NCBI RefSeq assembly: GCF_027922365.1
Contig: NZ_BSFN01000001.1
Coordinates: forward strand, 447,671 to 511,670
From: Pseudomonas turukhanskensis
GTDB taxonomy: Bacteria; Pseudomonadota; Gammaproteobacteria; Pseudomonadales; Pseudomonadaceae
Direction: 5' to 3'
DNA length: 64,000 nucleotides
A program made the translations under genes and the position numbers. Below the pieces are notes generated by a model. It was given only the letters and a program-made list of their open reading frames with translations, searched no databases and was not told the DNA's origin. Shown here piece by piece: positions 44,706 to 55,897 of the stretch. The stretch's first letter is position 1, and the number at the start of each line of letters is the position of its first letter.

Positions 44706-46082
44706 TTACACGGTGTGCAAGTACCAGTTGTACTCGAGGTCCGAAATGGAGTTTTCGAACTCGGCGAGTTCACTCTCTTTACAGGCGACGAAGACGTCGA
44801 TGTATTTCGGGTCGATATAACGGGCCATGATTTCGCTGTCGTCCAACTCGCGCAGCGCATCACGCAGGTTGTTGGGCAGGCTCTGCTCGTTCTGCTCGTA
44901 GGAGTTGCCTTCTACCGGTGCGCTTGGCTCGATCTTGTTGGTCAGGCCATGGTGCACGCCAGCCAGTACGGCCGAGAGCAGCAGGTACGGGTTGGCGTCG
45001 GCGCCGGCGACACGGTGCTCGATGCGCACGGCATCGCGGGTGTCGTTCGGTACGCGCAGCGCAACGGTACGGTTATCAATGCCCCAGCTCGGCGAGTTCG
45101 GCACGTAGAACTGTGCACCGAAACGACGGTAGGAGTTGACGTTAGGGCAGAGGAACGCCATCGAGGCCGGCATGGTTTCCAATACACCGCCAATGGCGTG
45201 GCGCAGGGCATCGTTCTGTTCCGGTTCATCGGTGGCAAAGATGTTGTTGCCGTCTTTGTCCAGAATCGAAATATGCACATGCAGACCGTTGCCCGCTTGG
45301 TTCGGGTACGGCTTGGCCATGAAGGTGGTGTCCATCTCATGGTCGTAGGCGATGTTTTTCACCAGACGCTTGAGCAGCAGGGCGTAGTCGCACGCCTTGA
45401 TCGGATCGGCCACATGGTGGAGGTTGACTTCGAATTGCGCCGGAGCACTTTCCTTGACGATGGCGTCAGCAGGAATGCCCTGCTCTTTGGCGCCTTCGAG
45501 GATGTCTTGCAGGCATTCGGCGTACTCGTCCAGGTCATCAATCAGATATACCTGGGTAGAGATCGGACGTTTGCCCGACAGCGGCGACAGCGGCGGTTGA
45601 GGCCGGCCGTTCACGTTTGCCTGGTCAATCAGATAAAACTCAAGTTCAAACGCGGCGCAAATGGTAAGGCCCAGTTCGTCGAACTTCGCGACCACCTGCC
45701 GCAACACTTCACGCGGGTCAGCGAAGAACGGCTCGCCTTCCAGCTCGTGCATGGTCATCAGCAGTTGCGCGGTCGGACGCTTCTGCCAAGGCTCATTGCA
45801 CAGGGTGTTGGGAATGGGGTAGCAGATACGGTCGGCATCGCCGATATCCAGACCCAGGCCAGTGCTTTCCACTGTCGAGCCGTTGATATCGAGTGCGAAT
45901 AAAGAAGCCGGGAGGTTGATGCCGCGTTCGTAAACCTTGTGAAGGCTCGCACGCTCGATGCGCTTGCCGCGCACCACACCATTCATATCTGCAATAAGAA
46001 GGTCGACGAACAGGACCTCAGGATGTTCCTTAAGGAACGCGTTCGCTTCGTTAAGCTGAACGGCACGCGGGGGTACCGACAT
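44706..46082 (-). CDS. spuI: Gamma-glutamylpolyamine synthetase (SpuI, PuuA-like)
   Basis: A 458-residue glutamine-synthetase-fold ligase. It joins glutamate to putrescine or another amine using ATP, the first step of the gamma-glutamylation route. GS landmarks: AFELEFYL, APAQFEVNLHH, GNGLHVHISI, RVAGADANPYL. It is divergent from spuA, exactly as in Pseudomonas aeruginosa. The individual amine specificity (spuI versus spuB) is assigned by gene order only. Confidence 0.9.
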   Translation of the reverse strand: MSVPPRAVQLNEANAFLKEHPEVLFVDLLIADMNGVVRGKRIERASLHKVYERGINLPASLFALDINGSTVESTGLGLDIGDADRICYPIPNTLCNEPWQKRPTAQLLMTMHELEGEPFFADPREVLRQVVAKFDELGLTICAAFELEFYLIDQANVNGRPQPPLSPLSGKRPISTQVYLIDDLDEYAECLQDILEGAKEQGIPADAIVKESAPAQFEVNLHHVADPIKACDYALLLKRLVKNIAYDHEMDTTFMAKPYPNQAGNGLHVHISILDKDGNNIFATDEPEQNDALRHAIGGVLETMPASMAFLCPNVNSYRRFGAQFYVPNSPSWGIDNRTVALRVPNDTRDAVRIEHRVAGADANPYLLLSAVLAGVHHGLTNKIEPSAPVEGNSYEQNEQSLPNNLRDALRELDDSEIMARYIDPKYIDVFVACKESELAEFENSISDLEYNWYLHTV

Positions 46083-46176
46083 GATGCAACACCTTTATTG
46101 TTAAAAATATCAATCATTAGACTGATGGGGTGTGAGTCAATCTTAATCGCCTCAACCTGTCAATAGTGCCACATTT

Positions 46177-46223
46177 TGCCCTGAAACGGGGCGCAGTGGC
46201 CATTTTTAGGGCGTTTCAGGGCA
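46177..46223. promoter_or_regulatory. Paired 12-bp inverted sites between spuI and spuA
   Basis: TGCCCTGAAACG (46177-46188) and its exact complement CGTTTCAGGGCA (46212-46223) stand 35 bp apart, start to start, in the 277-bp divergent region. The distance suits a regulator bound at two sites; a polyamine-responsive repressor such as PauR is a candidate but its recognition sequence was not compared. Confidence 0.55.
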
Positions 46224-46359
46224 TCTTAACCCCCTTGGCGCCCTTGTCTGGCGCGGCGCTCAGCGGACCGTGTTAGATTTTTTACATCGCTATTGTGTAA
46301 AAAAATGAACAAGGCTAAGCTCCGGTTCAAACCCATAACAGCAATAAAACGGGTGTCCC

Positions 46360-47112
46360 ATGTCGCGCCTGCCGTTAATCGGCGTTACCGCCTGCACCAA
46401 GCAGGTCGGCCTCCATCCCTACCATATAGCGGGTGACAAGTACGTTCGGGCAGTGGCCGTCGGCGCAGGTGGCCTGCCATTGATCATTCCTTCGCTGGGC
46501 GATGTGCTCGACTTCGATGTCCTGCTCGACAGTCTAGACGGCCTGCTGTTAACCGGCTCGCCCTCCAACGTCGAACCCCACTTATATAACGGCCCGGCCA
46601 GTGCGCCCGGCACGTTGCATGACCCTGACCGCGATGCCACCACCCTGCCCCTGATTCGTGCGGCAGTAGAGCGTGGCGTGCCCGTATTTGGCATCTGCCG
46701 CGGGTTTCAGGAGCTGAACGTGGCGTTTGGCGGCAGCCTGCACCAAAAGGTTCACGAAACCGGCACCTTCATGGACCACCGCGAGCCGGAAAACGAGCCC
46801 GTGGAAGTCCAATATGCACCCAGTCATCCGCTGCACGTGCAGCCGGGTGGCGTTCTCGCCGGCCTCGGCTTGCCGAGCGAGATTCGCGTCAATTCCATTC
46901 ATGGCCAGGGCGTTGAACGTCTGGCGCCGGGCCTGCGTGTAGAGGCTCTGGCACCTGACGGACTGATCGAGTCGATCTCGGTCGAGGGTGCTTCGAGTTT
47001 TGCCCTCGGGGTGCAATGGCACCCGGAATGGCAAGTACGCTCCAACCCCGAATACCTCGCCATCTTCCAGGCATTTGGAGATGCCTGTCGCAAGCGGGCG
47101 AGCCAACGCTGA
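46360..47112 (+). CDS. spuA: Gamma-glutamyl-GABA hydrolase (class I glutamine amidotransferase family)
   Basis: A 250-residue PuuD-like hydrolase that releases glutamate from gamma-glutamyl-GABA. The triad is visible: Cys113 in FGICRGFQELN, His221 and Glu223 in VQWHPEW. It is the first gene of spuABCDEFGH; spuB begins 43 bp after the stop. Its product GABA would be used by GabT/GabD. Confidence 0.92.
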   Translation: MSRLPLIGVTACTKQVGLHPYHIAGDKYVRAVAVGAGGLPLIIPSLGDVLDFDVLLDSLDGLLLTGSPSNVEPHLYNGPASAPGTLHDPDRDATTLPLIRAAVERGVPVFGICRGFQELNVAFGGSLHQKVHETGTFMDHREPENEPVEVQYAPSHPLHVQPGGVLAGLGLPSEIRVNSIHGQGVERLAPGLRVEALAPDGLIESISVEGASSFALGVQWHPEWQVRSNPEYLAIFQAFGDACRKRASQR

Positions 47113-47155
47113 GCTTAGCTATAGAGCTAGGTTTTCAATCCCCCCTGAGGTCTTT

Positions 47156-48514
47156 ATGAGTCCCAAACTCGACCAACTCACTAGTTGGCTGAAAGAGCGC
47201 AAGATCACCGAAGTTGAGTGCTTTATTAGTGATCTGAGCGGTATTTCCCGCGGCAAGATTGCACCAACCAACAAGTTCATCGATGAGAAGGGCATGCGCC
47301 TCCCTGAGAGCGTGCTGCTGCAGACCGTCACCGGTGACTACGTGGAAGACGACATTTATTACGACCTGCTCGACCCGGCTGACATCGATATGATCTGCCG
47401 CCCGGACGAAAATGCCGTGTTCCTCGTACCGTGGGCGATCGAGCCTACAGCCCAGGTGATCCACGACACCTACGACAAGCAAGGCAATCCGATCGAGCTG
47501 TCGCCGCGCAACATCCTTAAAAAGGTGCTCAAGCTCTACGCCGAGAAGGGCTGGCAGCCTATCGTCGCGCCGGAGATGGAGTTCTACCTGACCAAGCGCA
47601 GCGACGACCCGGATTACCCGTTGCAAGCCCCGATCGGTCGCTCCGGTCGCGCCGAGACTGGCCGCCAGTCGTTCTCCATCGACGCCGCCAACGAATTCGA
47701 TCCGCTGTTTGAAGACGTGTACGACTGGTGCGAACTGCAAGAACTGGATCTGGACACCCTGATCCACGAAGACGGCACCGCGCAGATGGAAATCAACTTC
47801 CGTCACGGCGACGCGCTGCACCTGGCCGACCAGATCATCATCTTCAAGCGCACCATGCGTGAAGCCGCGCTCAAACATAATGTGGCCGCCACCTTTATGG
47901 CCAAGCCCATGACCGGTGAGCCTGGCAGCGCGATGCACCTGCACCAGAGCATTATCGACACCGCCACCGGCAAGAGCATCTTCTCCAACGAAGACGGCAC
48001 CATGAGCCAGCTGTTCCTGCACCACATCGGCGGTCTGCAGAAATACATCCCTGAGCTGTTGCCGCTGTTCGCACCGAACGTCAACTCGTTCCGCCGCTTC
48101 CTGCCCGACACCTCGGCGCCGGTAAACGTGGAGTGGGGCGAAGAAAACCGCACCGTAGGCCTGCGTGTTCCAGACGCTTCGCCGCAAAACCGCCGGGTGG
48201 AAAACCGCCTGCCGGGCGCCGACGCCAACCCCTACATCGCCATCGCCGCCAGCCTGCTGTGCGGGTACATCGGCATGGTTGAGCAGGTGAACCCGAGCGC
48301 ACAGGTAAAAGGCCGCGGTTACGAGCGCCGCAACCTGCGTCTGCCGCTGACCATCGAAGACGCTCTGGAGCGCATGGAAAACTCCAAGACTGTGGAGAAG
48401 TACCTGGGCAACAAGTTCGTCAGCGGTTACATCGCCGTGAAGCGTGCCGAGCACGAGAACTTCAAGCGGGTAATCAGCTCGTGGGAACGTGAGTTCCTGC
48501 TGCTCTCGGTTTAA
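47156..48514 (+). CDS. spuB: Gamma-glutamylpolyamine synthetase (SpuB, PuuA-like)
   Basis: A 452-residue glutamine-synthetase-fold ligase paralogous to SpuI. Landmarks: CFISDLSGISRGK, APEMEFYL, GTAQMEINFRHGD, GSAMHLHQSI, RLPGADANPYI. ATG 47156 follows TGAGG; the longer frame overlapping spuA is not coding. It probably ligates glutamate to spermidine or putrescine. Confidence 0.9.
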   Translation: MSPKLDQLTSWLKERKITEVECFISDLSGISRGKIAPTNKFIDEKGMRLPESVLLQTVTGDYVEDDIYYDLLDPADIDMICRPDENAVFLVPWAIEPTAQVIHDTYDKQGNPIELSPRNILKKVLKLYAEKGWQPIVAPEMEFYLTKRSDDPDYPLQAPIGRSGRAETGRQSFSIDAANEFDPLFEDVYDWCELQELDLDTLIHEDGTAQMEINFRHGDALHLADQIIIFKRTMREAALKHNVAATFMAKPMTGEPGSAMHLHQSIIDTATGKSIFSNEDGTMSQLFLHHIGGLQKYIPELLPLFAPNVNSFRRFLPDTSAPVNVEWGEENRTVGLRVPDASPQNRRVENRLPGADANPYIAIAASLLCGYIGMVEQVNPSAQVKGRGYERRNLRLPLTIEDALERMENSKTVEKYLGNKFVSGYIAVKRAEHENFKRVISSWEREFLLLSV

Positions 48515-48568
48515 TCAGAGACTCACCAGGCCCGGCACACGCCGGGCTTGTTTGAATTGAGGTTTGCA

Positions 48569-49936
48569 ATGACCAGCCCGATGAAAAATCCACAGACTCG
48601 CCAGTGGCAAGCGCTGAGCAACAACCATCACCTGGCACCCTTCAGTGACTATAAACAGCTGAAAGAAGTCGGCCCGCGCATCATTACCCGTGCCGATGGC
48701 GTGTACCTGTGGGATAGCGAAGGCAACAAGATTCTCGACGCCATGGCCGGTCTCTGGTGCGTGGCCATCGGCTACGGCCGAGACGAGCTGGCTGACGCCG
48801 CCGCCAAGCAGATGAAAGAGTTGCCGTTCTACAACACCTTCTTTATGACCGCGCATCCGCCGGTGCTGGAGCTGGCGAAAACCATCGCCGAGCTGGCGCC
48901 ACCGCACATGAACCACGTGTTCTTTACCGGTTCGGGTTCCGAAGGTAACGACACCATGCTGCGTATGGTCCGTCATTACTGGCAGGTGAAAGGTAAGCCT
49001 GAGAAGAAAGTAATCATCGGCCGTATCAACGGCTATCACGGTTCTACCGTGGCCGGCGCGGCGCTGGGTGGGATGCAAGGCATGCACGAGCAAGCCGGTA
49101 CCTTGCCGGACATCGTGCATATTCCGCAGCCGTACTGGTTCGGTGAGGGCGGTGACATGAGCCCGGCCGAATTCGGCATCTGGGCGGCCGATCAGTTGGA
49201 AAAGAAAATTCTCGAAGTCGGTGAAGACAAGGTTGCGGCCTTTATTGCCGAGCCGATTCAGGGTGCCGGGGGCGTGATCGTTCCGCCAGAAACCTACTGG
49301 CCGCGCGTGCGTGAAATTCTGGCCAAGTACGACATTCTGTTCGCTGCTGACGAAGTGATCTGTGGCTTTGGCCGCACCGGTGAGTGGTTCGGTAGCGACT
49401 ACTACGGCAATACCCCGGACCTGATGACTATCGCCAAGGGCCTGACCTCTGGGTACATCCCCATGGGCGGCCTGATCGTCAGTGACAAGGTGGCAGACGT
49501 CATCAATGAAGGCGGCGATTTCAACCACGGCTTCACCTATTCCGGGCATCCGGTGGCGGCGGCTGTGGCGCTGGAAAACCTGCGGATTATTCGCGAGGAA
49601 AAAATTCTCGAGAAGGTCCGTGCAGAAACGGCACCGTATTTGCAAAAGCGTTTGCGTGAGCTGGCAGATCACCCTCTGGTGGGTGAAGTGCGCGGTCTTG
49701 GCATGCTGGGCGCGATCGAGTTGGTGAAGAACAAAAAGACCCGCGAGCGGTTCGAGGGTAAGGGCGTGGGCATGATCTGCCGCGGCCACTGCTTCAACAA
49801 CGGTCTGATCATGCGCGCCGTCGGCGACACCATGATCATTGCGCCACCGCTGGTTATCAGCAAAGAAGAAATCGATGAGCTGGTGGAAAAGGCACGCAAG
49901 TGTCTGGACCTTACCGCCAGTGCAGTACTCGGTTAA
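48569..49936 (+). CDS. spuC: Putrescine/polyamine:pyruvate aminotransferase
   Basis: A 455-residue class III PLP aminotransferase converting putrescine and pyruvate to 4-aminobutanal and alanine. The PLP lysine lies in MTIAKGLTSGY, the Asp in LFAADEVICGFGRTG. ATG 48569 follows GAGG. It offers the transamination branch beside the glutamylation enzymes in the same operon. Confidence 0.92.
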   Translation: MTSPMKNPQTRQWQALSNNHHLAPFSDYKQLKEVGPRIITRADGVYLWDSEGNKILDAMAGLWCVAIGYGRDELADAAAKQMKELPFYNTFFMTAHPPVLELAKTIAELAPPHMNHVFFTGSGSEGNDTMLRMVRHYWQVKGKPEKKVIIGRINGYHGSTVAGAALGGMQGMHEQAGTLPDIVHIPQPYWFGEGGDMSPAEFGIWAADQLEKKILEVGEDKVAAFIAEPIQGAGGVIVPPETYWPRVREILAKYDILFAADEVICGFGRTGEWFGSDYYGNTPDLMTIAKGLTSGYIPMGGLIVSDKVADVINEGGDFNHGFTYSGHPVAAAVALENLRIIREEKILEKVRAETAPYLQKRLRELADHPLVGEVRGLGMLGAIELVKNKKTRERFEGKGVGMICRGHCFNNGLIMRAVGDTMIIAPPLVISKEEIDELVEKARKCLDLTASAVLG

Positions 49937-49950
49937 GTCGTAGTGGGCAA

Positions 49951-49985
49951 GCGCTCTGACACGGGAAAAACTTGAGTCAGAGCGC
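49951..49985 (+). promoter_or_regulatory. Perfect 10-bp hairpin between spuC and spuD
   Basis: GCGCTCTGAC (49951-49960) and GTCAGAGCGC (49976-49985) flank 15 bases in the 199-bp gap. No T run follows, so it more likely stabilises or processes the mRNA than ends it, letting spuD be expressed at a different level from spuABC. Confidence 0.5.
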
Positions 49986-50111
49986 GCTGAAAAGTTGTAA
50001 ACCCGCGCTGGTCCTTGCCAGACTGCACGGTGCGTTGGCCAGGCTCACCGAAGGGTGGCCGCCAAGGGGTTGGATGCAATGACCCGAAAGCAAACGCCAC
50101 TGTTCGGATAA

Positions 50112-52573
<2,462 letters not shown>

Positions 52574-52619
52574 CGATTGATTGAAAGAACAGCGCGCCTT
52601 GCGCGAGTAAACCCAGTAA

Positions 52620-52674
52620 TCACCTGATCTTGTCAGGTGACGATGAAAAAAGGCCGGACCGCAGTGGCCCGGCC
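52620..52674 (+). promoter_or_regulatory. Two hairpins between spuE and spuF
   Basis: TCACCTGA-N5-TCAGGTGA (52620-52640) and GGCCGG...CCGGCC (52652-52674). Neither has a T run on the plus strand, so readthrough into spuF is expected; they may mark the border between strongly expressed binders and the less abundant transporter. Confidence 0.5.
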
Positions 52675-52700
52675 CTCAAAATAAAGTTGGGAGTTTTGTA

Positions 52701-53843
52701 ATGGCAGTTGCCTCCGGCGCCTACAAGAAAGCCCTCGAGGGCGACCAGAAACCTAAAGAGGTTTTGGTCAAAATCGATCGGGTGACCAAGAAGTTCGACG
52801 AGACGATTGCAGTGGACGATGTGTCCCTGACAATCAACAAAGGCGAAATTTTCGCCCTGCTCGGCGGCTCCGGGTCGGGTAAATCCACCTTGCTGCGGAT
52901 GCTGGCAGGCTTCGAACGCCCAACCGAGGGACGGATTTTCCTCGACGGCCAAGACATCACCGATATGCCGCCCTACGAGCGGCCGATCAACATGATGTTC
53001 CAGTCCTATGCGCTGTTCCCGCACATGACCGTGGCGCAGAACATCGCCTTCGGCCTGAAGCAGGACCGCATGTCCAAGACTGAAATCGACGAGCGCGTGG
53101 CCGAAATGCTCAAGCTGGTACAGATGAGCCAGTACGCCAAGCGCAAGCCGCACCAGCTTTCCGGTGGTCAGCGTCAGCGTGTGGCCCTGGCCCGTTCGCT
53201 GGCCAAGAGCCCGAAACTGCTGCTGCTCGATGAGCCCATGGGCGCCCTGGACAAAAAGCTGCGTTCGCAAATGCAGCTCGAGCTGGTGGAAATCATCGAA
53301 CGCGTTGGCGTGACCTGCGTCATGGTGACCCACGACCAGGAAGAGGCCATGACCATGGCCGAGCGCATCGCCATCATGCACCTGGGGTGGATCGCGCAGA
53401 TCGGCAGCCCGATCGACATCTACGAAACCCCTACCAGCCGCATGGTCTGCGAGTTCATCGGTAACGTGAACCTGTTCGACGGCCGTGTGGTTGAAGACAT
53501 GGAAGGCCACGCCCTGATCGCCAGCCCGGATCTGGAACGTGCCATCTACGTAGGCCACGGCGTGACCACCTCGGTGCAGGACAAGCAGATCACCTACGCC
53601 ATTCGCCCGGAAAAACTGCTGGTTACCACCGAAATGCCGACCTGCGAATACAACTGGTCGCGCGGCAAGGTGCATGACATCGCCTACCTGGGTGGTCACT
53701 CGGTGTTCTACGTGCAACTGCCAAGCGGCAAGATCGTGCAGTCGTTCGTTGCCAACGCTGAACGTCGCGGCGCGCGCCCAACCTGGGGCGACGAAGTGTA
53801 CGTGTGGTGGGAAGACGATAGCGGGGTCGCGTTGCGCTCATGA
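52701..53843 (+). CDS. spuF: Polyamine ABC transporter ATPase
   Basis: A 380-residue PotA/PotG-like ATPase. Walker A GGSGSGKST, Q-loop FQSYALF, signature LSGGQRQRVALA, Walker B LLLLDEP and the switch His in VTHDQEEA; the C-terminal ~120 residues are the TOBE domain. GGGAG precedes the ATG. Its stop overlaps spuG as ATGA. Confidence 0.95.
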   Translation: MAVASGAYKKALEGDQKPKEVLVKIDRVTKKFDETIAVDDVSLTINKGEIFALLGGSGSGKSTLLRMLAGFERPTEGRIFLDGQDITDMPPYERPINMMFQSYALFPHMTVAQNIAFGLKQDRMSKTEIDERVAEMLKLVQMSQYAKRKPHQLSGGQRQRVALARSLAKSPKLLLLDEPMGALDKKLRSQMQLELVEIIERVGVTCVMVTHDQEEAMTMAERIAIMHLGWIAQIGSPIDIYETPTSRMVCEFIGNVNLFDGRVVEDMEGHALIASPDLERAIYVGHGVTTSVQDKQITYAIRPEKLLVTTEMPTCEYNWSRGKVHDIAYLGGHSVFYVQLPSGKIVQSFVANAERRGARPTWGDEVYVWWEDDSGVALRS

Positions 53844-54748
53844 AAAGTCGAAAACTAAAAGCGCTGATGCCAACAGGCAGACACGCCGTGATCGGCGTGC
53901 CGTTCCTGTGGCTCTTCCTGTTCTTCATGCTGCCGTTCTTCATCGTGTTGAAGATCAGCTTCGCCGAAGCCGACGTGGCCATTCCGCCGTACACCGAGAT
54001 CTACTCCTTTGTGGAGCAGAAGCTGCAGGTGATCCTCAACCTGGGCAACTACGTGATGCTCAGCGAGGACGAGCTGTATATCTCGGCCTACCTCGGCTCG
54101 CTGAAGATGGCCTTTATCAGCACCGTGCTGTGCCTGGTTATCGGTTTCCCCATGGCCTACGGCATCGCCCGCGCCAACAAGGACACCCAGACCGTTCTGC
54201 TGCTGCTGATCATGATGCCGACCTGGACCGCCATCCTGATTCGCGTGTATGCGTGGATGGGCATCCTCAGCAACAACGGCTTGCTTAACGCGTTCCTGCT
54301 GCACATCGGGGTCATCAGCGAGCCGCTGCAGATCCTCAACACCAACCTGGCGGTGTACATCGGCGTTGTTTACTCGTACCTGCCGTTTATGGTGCTGCCG
54401 CTGTTCGCCAACCTGGTGAAGCACGACCTGTCGTTGCTGGAAGCGGGCTCGGACCTGGGTTCGACCAACTTCAACAACTTCTGGAAAATCACCGTACCGC
54501 TGGCCAAGAACGGCATCATCGCCGGCTGCATGCTGGTGTTCATTCCGGTAGTGGGCGAGTTCGTGATTCCGGAACTGTTGGGCGGCCCGGAAACCCTGAT
54601 GATCGGCAAGGTGTTGTGGCAAGAGTTCTTCAACAACCGCGATTGGCCGGTGGCATCTGCCCTGGCGGTAGTGATGTTGGCGATCCTGATTGTGCCCATC
54701 ATTCTGTTCAACCGTAGCCAAGCCAAAGAACTGGAGGGCAAAGCATGA
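53840..54748 (+). CDS. spuG: Polyamine ABC transporter permease
   Basis: A 302-residue PotB/PotH-like inner-membrane permease with about six helices and the EAA-type loop LLEAGSDLGSTNFNNFWKIT. It overlaps both spuF and spuH by 4 bp, so the three subunits are translationally coupled. Confidence 0.94.
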   Translation: MKSRKLKALMPTGRHAVIGVPFLWLFLFFMLPFFIVLKISFAEADVAIPPYTEIYSFVEQKLQVILNLGNYVMLSEDELYISAYLGSLKMAFISTVLCLVIGFPMAYGIARANKDTQTVLLLLIMMPTWTAILIRVYAWMGILSNNGLLNAFLLHIGVISEPLQILNTNLAVYIGVVYSYLPFMVLPLFANLVKHDLSLLEAGSDLGSTNFNNFWKITVPLAKNGIIAGCMLVFIPVVGEFVIPELLGGPETLMIGKVLWQEFFNNRDWPVASALAVVMLAILIVPIILFNRSQAKELEGKA

Positions 54749-55644
54749 AGCGCTTCAGTTTCTCAAACGTAATGCTGGTGCTGGGTCTGCTGTTTATCTA
54801 CATGCCGATGGTGATTCTGGTCATCTACTCGTTCAACGCCTCCAAGCTGGTAACGGTCTGGGGTGGTTGGTCGGTGAAGTGGTATGTGGGCTTGCTGGAC
54901 AACACCCAACTGATGAACTCGGTCGGCCGCTCGCTGGAAATCGCCTTCTACACCGCGATTTCTGCGGTGATTCTCGGCACCCTGGCAGCGTTCGTACTCA
55001 CCCGTATCACCCGCTTCAAGGGTCGCACCTTGTTTGGTGGTCTGGTGACTGCGCCGCTGGTAATGCCGGAAGTGATCACCGGTCTGTCGCTGTTGCTGCT
55101 GTTCGTGGCCATGGCGCAGATGATCGGCTGGCCGCAAGAGCGTGGCATCTTGACCATCTGGATCGCCCACACCACGTTCTGCGCCTCATACGTGGCGGTG
55201 GTGGTGTCGGCGCGCTTGCGTGAGCTGGACATGTCCATCGAAGAAGCGGCCATGGACCTGGGCGCCAAGCCTTGGAAAGTGTTCATGCTGATCACCATCC
55301 CGATGATCGCGCCATCGCTGGCAGCCGGCGGCATGATGTCCTTCGCCCTGTCGCTGGACGACCTGGTGCTGGCCAGCTTCGTGTCGGGCCCGGGTTCCAC
55401 CACCTTGCCGATGGAAGTGTTCTCCGCCGTGCGCCTGGGCGTGAAACCCGAGATCAACGCCGTGGCCAGCCTGATTCTGCTGGTGGTGTCGATCTTCACC
55501 TTCCTGGTCTGGTTCTTCAGCCGCAAGGCCGAGAAGCGTCGCCTCAAGGCGATTCAGCAGGCCATGGACGAGACCACCGGGGCGGCCAACCTGGCAGGTC
55601 CTGATAGTCGTCGTGATCCATCGCAACAGCACGCTCCGGCGTAA
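54745..55644 (+). CDS. spuH: Polyamine ABC transporter permease
   Basis: A 299-residue PotC/PotI-like permease with about six helices and the EAA loop SIEEAAMDLGAKPWKVFMLI. Last gene of the spu operon. The C-terminal 25 residues are polar and probably disordered. A terminator follows. Confidence 0.94.
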   Translation: MKRFSFSNVMLVLGLLFIYMPMVILVIYSFNASKLVTVWGGWSVKWYVGLLDNTQLMNSVGRSLEIAFYTAISAVILGTLAAFVLTRITRFKGRTLFGGLVTAPLVMPEVITGLSLLLLFVAMAQMIGWPQERGILTIWIAHTTFCASYVAVVVSARLRELDMSIEEAAMDLGAKPWKVFMLITIPMIAPSLAAGGMMSFALSLDDLVLASFVSGPGSTTLPMEVFSAVRLGVKPEINAVASLILLVVSIFTFLVWFFSRKAEKRRLKAIQQAMDETTGAANLAGPDSRRDPSQQHAPA

Positions 55645-55660
55645 TGACGCGGTAAATGGA

Positions 55661-55686
55661 AAACGCCCTTCGGGGCGTTTTTTTTG
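55661..55686 (+). terminator. Terminator of the spu operon
   Basis: AACGCCC-TT-CGGGGCGTT type stem followed by a run of T residues 17 bp after the spuH stop. Confidence 0.88.
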
Positions 55687-55705
55687 CCCATCAACCACCT
55701 CCTCT

Positions 55706-55730
55706 TGTAGGAGCGAGCTTGCTCGCGAAG
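55706..55730. repeat. TGTAGGAGCGAGCTTGCTCG-type dispersed element
   Basis: GCGAGC-TT-GCTCGC palindrome inside the TGTAGGAGC element widespread between genes of fluorescent pseudomonads. Confidence 0.75.
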
Positions 55731-55778
55731 CGCCCTCCCACGGGCTGCAAAGTTGCGCTAATGCGATCGCCGCGGCCT

Positions 55779-55871
55779 TCATGGTTTTTTCCGGTAATCC
55801 AGATAAAAATTCACCAAGCCGAACACCACAATAACGCCCACCATTAGCAGGCCTATGTCGCTGGAACTCAT
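55779..55871 (-). CDS. 30-residue single-pass membrane protein
   Basis: ATG 55871 opens a 30-codon frame: a short polar start (MSSSDIG), one hydrophobic helix (LLMVGVIVVFGLVNFYL) and a positively charged end (DYRKKP), giving a cytoplasmic C-terminus by the positive-inside rule. AGAGGGG lies 8 bases upstream. It begins 26 bp after the CorA-like gene on the same strand and may be an accessory subunit. Family unknown. Confidence 0.65.
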   Translation of the reverse strand: MSSSDIGLLMVGVIVVFGLVNFYLDYRKKP

Positions 55872-55897
55872 GCCACTACCCCTCTGTGTACGGAAAT

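Noticed and set aside
46231..46260. Sigma-54 promoter before spuA
   Set aside because: TTGGCGCCCTTG resembles it superficially but the GG and GC spacing is wrong.
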